DNA of 64,000 nucleotides from Oreohelix idahoensis (Eukaryota; Mollusca; Gastropoda; Stylommatophora; Oreohelicidae), in NCBI GenBank assembly GCA_024509875.1, contig JAMPIV010000593.1, positions 1 through 64,000 on the forward strand, read 5' to 3'. Below are positions 57,282 through 64,000 of the stretch, in pieces (position 1 is the stretch's first letter; the number at the start of each line of letters is the position of its first letter). The notes beneath the pieces were generated by a model. It was not told the origin of the DNA. It made no database searches and saw only the letters and a list, made by a program, of their open reading frames with translations. A program made the position numbers and the translations under genes.

Positions 57282-57930
57282 CTAAATGTCTTGCACATTC
57301 AATGTCATGTGCATGTCGTAAAATGAATGGCCGAAAACAAGCTGGTACCATAATCTGTTTCTTTAAGGAATTAGCAAATTGATAGTTTCTTACTAAAATC
57401 CCATTTTTGATAGTATACCAGTGTTTTGCGCAGTTATCTATCATTACATCATTCAAATGAGCAATATGAAAATATTTTTTTAAGGAAGTGTCATCTTTCT
57501 GTCTTTGTATAAAGGTTTCCTTATCAATGAGCTCCATCTGAAATAAATTGTCATCATCATTATTCACATCATTGATTACCTTAATATCATCATTATTTTC
57601 CTGTTGATAATGACTTATATCATCATCATTATTTTCCTTTTCTTCTTCATCTTCTGAAGTGATATCTTCAGTTATATCTTCAGGTAACACATCAATGACT
57701 GGTTTGTGATGATCATTGTCCATGCGAGACTGAGCTCTGGTAGTCACAGCATTTGAACATAATAAATGTTGTCTTTCCCATATTTCAATATCTTCCTGTG
57801 TACATTCATGCAATTTAGGTATGTTTCCCATAATAATTCCAGCAATTGGATTGTCCAAGTGACATACCAGTGTTCGTCCTGTAAAATAAGGTGTGTCCAA
57901 AAATACCTCTGCTGTGGGGTAATATTCCAC
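57154..57930 (-). pseudogene. Protease end, acidic linker and integrase N-terminus (copy B)
   Basis: The frame runs from the end of the protease (EVFLDTPYFTGRTLVCHLDN) through the D/E/N-rich linker (EDEEEKENNDDDISHYQQEN) into the integrase N-terminus (RHAHDIECARHLGVARTKQR). It then leaves frame where integrase continues in 57281-55434. One A/T-run indel near 57245 explains the split. Confidence 0.88.
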
Positions 57931-58210
57931 AGTTCCACCAAAAGTTATGCATTAAACTTGTTTTACTGTATAATCCACCTTATCAACCAAGGCCTTGCGC
58001 ACACCAACAGTGGTTGCACCCGTGTCTCTGAGTAAAGATGCTAACTTATTATTGACAAAACCTCTGTTCAAGATCAATGAACCAGTACTTTCAAAAGATG
58101 ACATGACTGGGAGAGGGTGTCCGCATAATAATCTTGGCACTCCTTGAGGCTGAAATAAAGAATTGCAATTAGTGCAGTTATCACTATTTGCTAAGTCTAC
58201 ACTGCATGAA
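57790..58210 (-). pseudogene. Retropepsin of copy B
   Basis: The frame 58140-57952 holds GHPLPVMSSFESTGSLILNR and KLASLLRDTGATTVGVRKAL with the DTGA active site. After a shift near 57945 the next frame gives VEYYPTAEVFLDTPYFTGRT, VCHLDNPIAGIIMGNIPKL, whose GIIMGN-type end fits the retropepsin C-terminus. Upstream, CTNCNSL is a possible half zinc motif. Confidence 0.85.
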
Positions 58211-58329
58211 TTTGCATGTGCTACAATATCATTATGGTTCTGATTATTATCATGAACAATGGCATTGGTACGTTCAGTGTTTCTTGATTGCCTGGAAGTA
58301 TTGTTATGATAATATCTTTTATTTGCATT

Positions 58330-59513
58330 TTGATCATTTCCTCTATAAAATGATTTCTAACCTCTATTTGATTTTGAGTTATATTCTCCTCTATTTTGCC
58401 AGTTATTGGACTTAAATGAGGTTTGTGGATAAAAGTTATCCTCCTGATATGAATTCCAATGTCTTTGAGGTTGGTATTTATTAAAATTGTATCTACCTCT
58501 ATTTTGACTGTAATTATGTGAGGGTTTAAATCTTTGATTCCTATCTATGCTGTTAGATCTATACCTAGGTGCATTGTCTTGGAATGATCTGGCCGATGCA
58601 GCTGGTAGTGAGTCCCTTACATTGTTTTTGCTCAATACTCTATTAGGATGTGCAACTTGATATTGACGTCCTAGGGTTTGTAATTTAGTTAGGTTCTCTG
58701 GTTTTCTTTCCTGTAGGAATGCAAGAAAATCAGAACTAATAGATGACAAAACCTTGTCTCTTAGAATCAAATCTGACAAACCCTCAAAAGTTTTTTCAGT
58801 TTTGGATAGTTCAATCCATCTAGAAAAATTCAGTTTAACAGCTGAAATAAATTCAGTGAAATCTTTTCCAGAATCAGGGTACAAAGATCGAAATTTCTGA
58901 CGATAGCCCTCATCATCTAATTGATACCTCTGCAATAAAATGACCTTAACAGCTTCATAATCCTTTCTAGTCTGGTCATCCAAAGTGGAGACTACAGTTA
59001 ATTGTTCACCAACCAATAAATTCATAAGTCTACATGTCCATGTAGATTTGTCAATCTTATATTCTTCACAATAAGTTTCGAACCTATTTAGGAAGCATGA
59101 AATGTCATCTATGGATGCGTTAAATTTTGGCAAATTAATCCTTATGGCAGTAGTATGATCTTTATTTTTATCTTCACCTACCCCAGGATGCAACAGTGGT
59201 TGTTGTAATTTAATTTTTCCAGTTCAATCTCAGCTAATCTTATAGTTTGAGCATGTTGAGATTTGATCTCTTCTTGAGATCTGGCATAGGCTAATTTTTC
59301 TCTTTCAAGAGCCAACTCTTCTGATCTCCTTTTTTCCTTCAATTCTTTTTCTTTTTCTTGTTTGTGCAGTTCCTCTTGTCTCCTTTTTTCTGCCAATTCC
59401 TCTTTGCGAAGTTCTTCTTGTCTGTTTACTTCTTTATCAATATAAGCTTGCAAAGCTGGACCTTCCAAATTAAGATCCTTCCCAATCTTCAATAAATCCT
59501 TTAATGAAGTCAT
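58330..59513 (-). pseudogene. gag: Gag of copy B, one frameshift
   Basis: The first frame (59513-59178) is the start with the coiled coil, one unit shorter than in copy A. A shift near 59206, in an A/T-rich run, separates it from the body (59193-58357). The shift position differs from copy A's (in the A run after GVGEDK), so the two copies were damaged independently. At the 3' end a TAG-type stop near 58360 cuts the R/N/S-rich tail. Confidence 0.85.
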
Positions 59514-59781
59514 GGTTGCTTATTCTTGTGTTTATCAATAATACACAATATTTTAACTTTTATGTATATGAATATGTCAGCTATATTCAATATTCACTCC
59601 ACCAATCTCAGATCAATTTATAATTGCAATAGTAGATGTATTCAGCTATACAATATGGAGTAATGAAAAAATAGAACCACAACAAGTAAGAACAGCAAGA
59701 CAGGGTTCGAGCAACTAAAGGCAATACAAATGGGAAAACAAAGGAATAACTATAAAATATATATGAATTAATTTAAACTAA

Positions 59782-61338
59782 TGCTCTATTACAAATAGAC
59801 AAGACAAGACGCATATCACAACAATTATGACATCTATGAAATGAATGATAGTAAGATGAGGCTAGACAATATTACAAACAATAATGCAATGAACTAAATA
59901 AAATATAACAATGACAGTACTTATGAGAACAAACAATAGATAAACATGACTACACAGCTAACAAAAATTGATCTGTTAAATTCAATAGAGGCAAACTTTT
60001 ATACAACCAGCAGAGTATGCTGGGTCCTCTATCTGAATCACACAGATACTGCCCTATAGAACGCTTGATTTGCTCATTCGACCTAGCTTTCGCGGTATTG
60101 AATGATCACAAACCAAGTCCCTCCATCCAGCCCGCTAGTTACAAAACCAAAAACACGTAATGAAAACACATATGGTGAAGTCAGATAACAGGCAAACAGA
60201 TTATATTCACAGCCAAGCTGTATGTAACAATAAATAGACTTATCTGTTGCCAAGAAAACAATCCCTCTTGAGACTTCGACAAGGAAAGGATGTAGTGATG
60301 ATTGTAGCCTAGTATCTGGTTAGGCTTAGAATTGCTTCATGCTGACATCGAAGGACATCGATATGGTCCATGATTTTTGATAAAATACTTGCTTCTTGAA
60401 TGAAGATAGTCAGTTCCTATGACTTCTGTGTAATAATGGGTCACTTCTATAACTTAGTGACAACTTGAGGCACATTCATGATGATGGAAATCCCTTCCAT
60501 TCATAAAAAACTTTTGGCAGACGATGCGTGCCGCCATTTTGAAAAAATAGTCCTAGATTCGTTAGGCGCTCTTAGGCTTGTAAGGCATCCAATGGCTTTG
60601 GCCCCCAGAAACTGGTACGGGTAAATTTTAAGAATGTTTATTATTTCAGGAACCGTCCTCCCGACGTCCTGTGGTAAGAGTGCATTAGACTTCAGGCTTG
60701 ACACTCCGTATTACTGTGGCCTGCTGAGTACCCTCCAGGTTCTCCTTGCATATTCCGTTTGAGGAATTATAGTATATGTATTTAAGTTTGGCCAGTCACA
60801 CACAATCTCCCTGGCCCGCACCTCAGGTACTCATTAACAAGGCCTAACTTCTTGGCACGATTCACAAATATTTATTAACACATTACTCCCTTTGAGTATG
60901 ATATGACATCGTAGCTTTTACTAGCACATGTCTCTGCTGTCCTTGATTCTGATACTCTCCGTTTTAATGGAACAGTCAACTTACGTGCCCAAGAATTCCA
61001 TACACACTGCTAAGACTAATCTGACATTATACTGTTAGATGAAAGCATAAGGCAGTGATGGTAATCGATCTTGCAGGTGAAATATAAAGATGCCCAAAGG
61101 CAATTAACACATTTTAAAAGCAGGTCCTACTGGACACATTCCTTGCATACTGGTCAAACGACACAAGCAGACTGCCGGTTAGAGACGCTAGCTTGTCCCA
61201 AATCAAAACTCACGTCTGCTGTCAATTCAAAGCAGGAGTCAAGACGTCACTTCCTGCAACCACGGGATACCGTGTGTAAACAATATATATCAGGAAGTGA
61301 TCGAATACGAAACATGATATGATATTAACTCATATCAC
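59782..61338 (-). repeat. 5' LTR of copy B, including the promoter-bearing part
   Basis: On the minus strand it ends ...TGTAATAGAGCA at 59782, directly before the leader, giving TGCT...AGCA ends with the LTR start seen at 51913. The part 59782-60610 occurs in full only here; 60611-61338 matches the other LTR copies. The outer end is lost at 61338, where a partial duplication follows. Homology to the 3' LTR and the same orientation support the LTR reading. Confidence 0.78.
59996..60003 (-). promoter_or_regulatory. Candidate TATA box in copy B's LTR
   Basis: TATAAAAG on the minus strand, about 490 bp upstream of the gag start and about 215 bp before the LTR end. Its position would place the transcription start inside the LTR, as expected. 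No transcript data are available. Confidence 0.5.
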
Positions 61339-61341
61339 TAC

Positions 61342-61672
61342 GATGTCTCTACTGTCCTTGATTCTGATACTCTCCGTTTTAATGGAACAGTCAACTTACG
61401 TGCCCAAGAATTCCATACACACTGCTAAGACTAATCTGACATTATACTGTTAGATGAAAGCATAAGGCAGTGATGGTAATCGATCTTGCAGGTGAAATAT
61501 AAAGATGCCCAAAGGCAATTAACACATTTTAAAAGCAGGTCCTACTGGACACATTCCTTGCATACTGGTCAAACGACACAAGCAGACTGCCGGTTAGAGA
61601 CGCTAGCTTGTCCCAAATCAAAACTCACGTCTGCTGTCAATTCAAAGCAGGAGTCAAGACGTCACTTCCTCC
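61342..61672 (-). repeat. Partial tandem duplicate of the LTR
   Basis: It repeats 60929-61255 almost without change ('tgtccttgattctgatactc' to 'caagacgtcacttcct'). The high identity points to a recent duplication. Confidence 0.85.
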
Positions 61673-62156
61673 ATGTAGCAACAACCGACATAGATGGAAA
61701 ATGGATTTTCTTTAATGAACATTTTCTTTCCGGCATAATATAACACTGATGTGCGAACTAGTGACTCACTGAAACTTTAATTCTTTTAAATACCTCTACA
61801 GGAAGAACTGTGTATGGTCTAACATGACCATTTTTAATAACACTGATAATATTACATTGGTTCATTAGTGTATCATTATATGAATTGAATTACACTCGTG
61901 CTTACACTTAGTATAACCTATATCTTTCATATGTGTAGATATTAAGTAATATATCTTCATATGACATCTCATTAACATTGTCATTCACCACATGACATTG
62001 CATACATACAAACATTAATCCATTCATAAAAACTTTTGGCAGACGATGCGTGTCGCCATTTTGAAAAAATAGTCCTAGATTCGTTAGGCGCTCTTAGGCT
62101 TGTAAGGCATCCAATGGCTTTGGCCCCCAGAAACTGGTACGGGTAAATTTTAAGAA
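61673..62156. repeat. Mosaic of 3'-region and LTR fragments
   Basis: 61673-61898 matches the 3' region of copy A (51695-51912). 61899-62019 is an LTR start in plus orientation (TGCTTACACTTAG). 62020-62156 is a piece of the LTR's inner part in the opposite orientation, matching 60505-60640. Confidence 0.8.
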
Positions 62157-62517
62157 TGTAAAATTTATTGTGAAGAATATAAGATTGACAAATCTACATG
62201 GACATGTAGACTTGTGAATTTATTGGTTGGTGAACAATTAACTGTAGTCTCCACTTTGGATGACCAGACTAGAAATGATTATGAAGCTGTTAGGGTCATT
62301 TTATTGCAGAGGTATCAATTAGATGATGAGGGCTATCGTCAGAAATTTCGATTTTTGTACCCTGATTCTGGAAAAGATTTCACTGAATTTATTTCAGCTG
62401 TTAAACGGAATTTTTCTAGATGGATTGAACTATCCAAAACTAAAAAAAACTTTTGAGGGTTTGTCAGATTTGATTCTAAGAGACAAGGTTTTGTCATCGA
62501 TTAGTTCTGATTTTCTT
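62157..62517 (+). pseudogene. Gag fragment between two copies of an LTR phrase
   Basis: The plus strand encodes the capsid-like part (LLVGEQLTVVSTLDDQTRND, LLQRYQLDDEGYRQKFRFLY, FTEFISAVKRNFSRWIELSK), matching 46690-47040, with a shift near 62450. On both sides stands 'aaactggtacgggtaaattt' (about 62131 and 62518), so the fragment looks inserted into, or copied between, LTR pieces. Confidence 0.85.
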
Positions 62518-63825
62518 AAACTGGTACGGGTAAATTTTAAGAATGTTTATTATTTCAGGAACCGTCCTCCCGACGTCCTGTGGTAAGAGTGCATTAGACT
62601 TCAGGCTTGACACTCCTTAATACAGTGGCCTGCTGAGTACCCTCCAGGGTTCTCCTTGCATATTCCGTTTGAGGAATTATAGTATATATTTAAGATATGG
62701 CCAGTCATACACAATCTCCCTGGCCCGCACCTCAGGTACCCAGTAACAAGGCCTAACTTCTTGGCACGATTCACAAATATTTATTAACACATTACTCCAT
62801 TTGAGTATGATATGACATCGTAGCTTTTACTAGCACATGTCTCTACTGTCCTTGATTCTGATACTCTCAGTTTTAATGGTACAGTCAACTTACGTGCCCA
62901 AGAATTCCATACACACTGCTAAGACTAATCTGACATTATACTGTTAGATGAAAGCATAAGGCAGTGATGGTAATCGATCTTGCAGGTGAAATATAAAGAT
63001 GCCCAAAGGCAATTAACACATTTTAAAAGCAGGTCCTACTGGACACATTCCTTGCATACTGGTCAAACGACACAAGCAGACTGCCGGTTAGAGACGCTAG
63101 CTTGTCCCAAATCAAAACTCACGTCTGCTGTCAATTCAAAGCAGGAGTCAAGACGTCACTTCCTGCAACCACGGGATACCGTGTGTAAACAATGTATATC
63201 AGGAAGTGATCGAATACGAAACATGATATGATATTTACTCATATCATTTACCCCCCCCCCCCCCCCCGGATTAAAATAATGAAAAGGAACTTTTCATTAT
63301 TTTCATAGTACAATCTTACAAGGTCACTGGAGAAACCATATGACAATATCCAAATACTCAACTGTCATCATTATGATAGCACCTAGAGGCGTGCTCCATA
63401 ATCGACAATTTAACACACAAGGTGTGGTATTTAGTAATAACTAAACCCATTATCGTTAGCAGACGCTCTTTTGACACAAATGTGAGGTAACTATATTAAT
63501 TAGAAGGCAGTGAAGAAAAGTCAATATGTCAGTCATGGCACTCACACAGCATACCATGTCAACAAACGCCCTAAGTCGTGTTGGTATGTAAGTCTACCTA
63601 TCTATCAAATGAAATGCATAATAAGCAATCAAAGACAGAATAGAACAAATGAGGCAGACAAGTTAAAATAAAAGTGGTGACTGTGACAATATGTCAAAAT
63701 AATTATTAACATTTGTATGTATGCAATGTCATGTGGTGAATGACAATGTTAATGAGATGTCATATGAAGATATATTACTTAATATCTACACATATGAAAG
63801 ATATAGGTTATACTAAGTGGAAGCA
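62518..63825 (-). repeat. LTR copy of a further minus-strand element
   Basis: It matches 44626-45932 throughout. On the minus strand it starts at 63825 (TGCTTCCACTTAG) after a 3' region that continues beyond the window. A 17-nt C run lies at 63251-63267. Its inner end is again at 'aaactggtacggg'. Confidence 0.85.
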
Positions 63826-64000
63826 CGAGTGTAATTCAATTCATATAATGATATACTAATGAACCAATGTAATATTATCAGTGTTATTAAAAATGGTCAT
63901 GTTAGACCATACACAGTTCTTCCTGTAGAGGTATTTAAAAGAATTAAAGTTTCAGTGAGTCAATAGTTCGCACAACATTGTTATTGATCCTTAGTTAAGT
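63826..64000 (-). mobile_element. 3' region of a third integrase-first copy, running off the window
   Basis: The sequence matches copy B's 3' region at 53854-54030 in the same orientation, including 'ctacaggaagaactgtgtat' in reverse complement. The coding part would lie to the right of the window. Confidence 0.8.

Larger units (their letters stand above)
53854..59781 (-). mobile_element. Ty3-type LTR retrotransposon, integrase-first order, copy B
   Basis: On the minus strand: leader (59781-59514), gag (59513-58330), protease (about 58200-57790), linker, integrase-RT in one 615-codon frame (57281-55434), RT end and RNase H (about 55430-54640), and 3' region to 53854. It is flanked in the same orientation by LTR sequence on both sides (59782-61338 and 52909-53853). 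It is the better copy for reading domain order, because integrase and RT share one unbroken frame. Remaining frameshifts are at about 59206, 57945, 57245, 55470 and in RNase H. Confidence 0.92.

Overview
ORGANISM. This is invertebrate nuclear DNA, most likely from a gastropod mollusc. The only host gene I can recognise is a three-exon rhodopsin-class GPCR resembling the expanded lophotrochozoan peptide/chemosensory receptors. The rest is repeat-rich, with Ty3-type LTR elements, LINE fragments, tRNA-headed SINEs, Tc1-like DNA, long microsatellites and minisatellites. There is no bacterial gene organisation and no CRISPR array. The species assignment is inference. LAYOUT. 1-2980: AT-rich low-complexity edge and unassigned non-coding DNA. 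2985-14313: two head-to-head copies of one Ty3-like LTR element. Copy 1 (minus) reads gag, protease, a long arginine/serine/glutamate-rich region and an integrase C-terminal fragment as one 1413-codon frame broken by two stops, with no reverse transcriptase, RNase H or integrase core. Copy 2 (plus) is 5'-truncated but keeps its 3' LTR. 14727-16827: an inverted-repeat-flanked DNA element with a broken, unnamed multi-copy-type gene, carrying a small palindromic MITE. 16828-29365: non-coding DNA with SINEs, microsatellites and relics of at least two LINE families. 29366-42150: the GPCR gene (exons near 29.4, 36.8 and 41.3 kb); its introns hold SINEs, a 43-bp tandem repeat, a 100-nt G run, a 70-bp minisatellite inside a foldback element, and 467 bp of TATC repeat close to exon 3. 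42282-43365: a truncated Tc1-like transposon. 44626-64000: a nest of one LTR retrotransposon family, with two long copies (A, plus, 46202-51144; B, minus, 54640-59513), several LTR copies and shuffled small fragments. HOW IT WORKS. Domain order in copies A and B is gag, protease, integrase, reverse transcriptase, RNase H. Integrase thus precedes reverse transcriptase although the proteins are of Ty3/gypsy type. This order defines the Gmr1-like group, first described from deuterostomes. Both copies carry frameshifts, but at different places, and are otherwise near-identical, so amplification was recent. MAIN POINTS. The best candidates for something unusual are (1) the integrase-first Ty3 family, (2) the RS-rich, RT-less LTR family in the first 14 kb, (3) an LTR lying inverted exactly at the 5' boundary of copy A, and (4) the mosaic junctions at 51.9-52.9 and 61.3-62.5 kb. 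Coordinates of repeat edges were read by eye and may be off by several bases.
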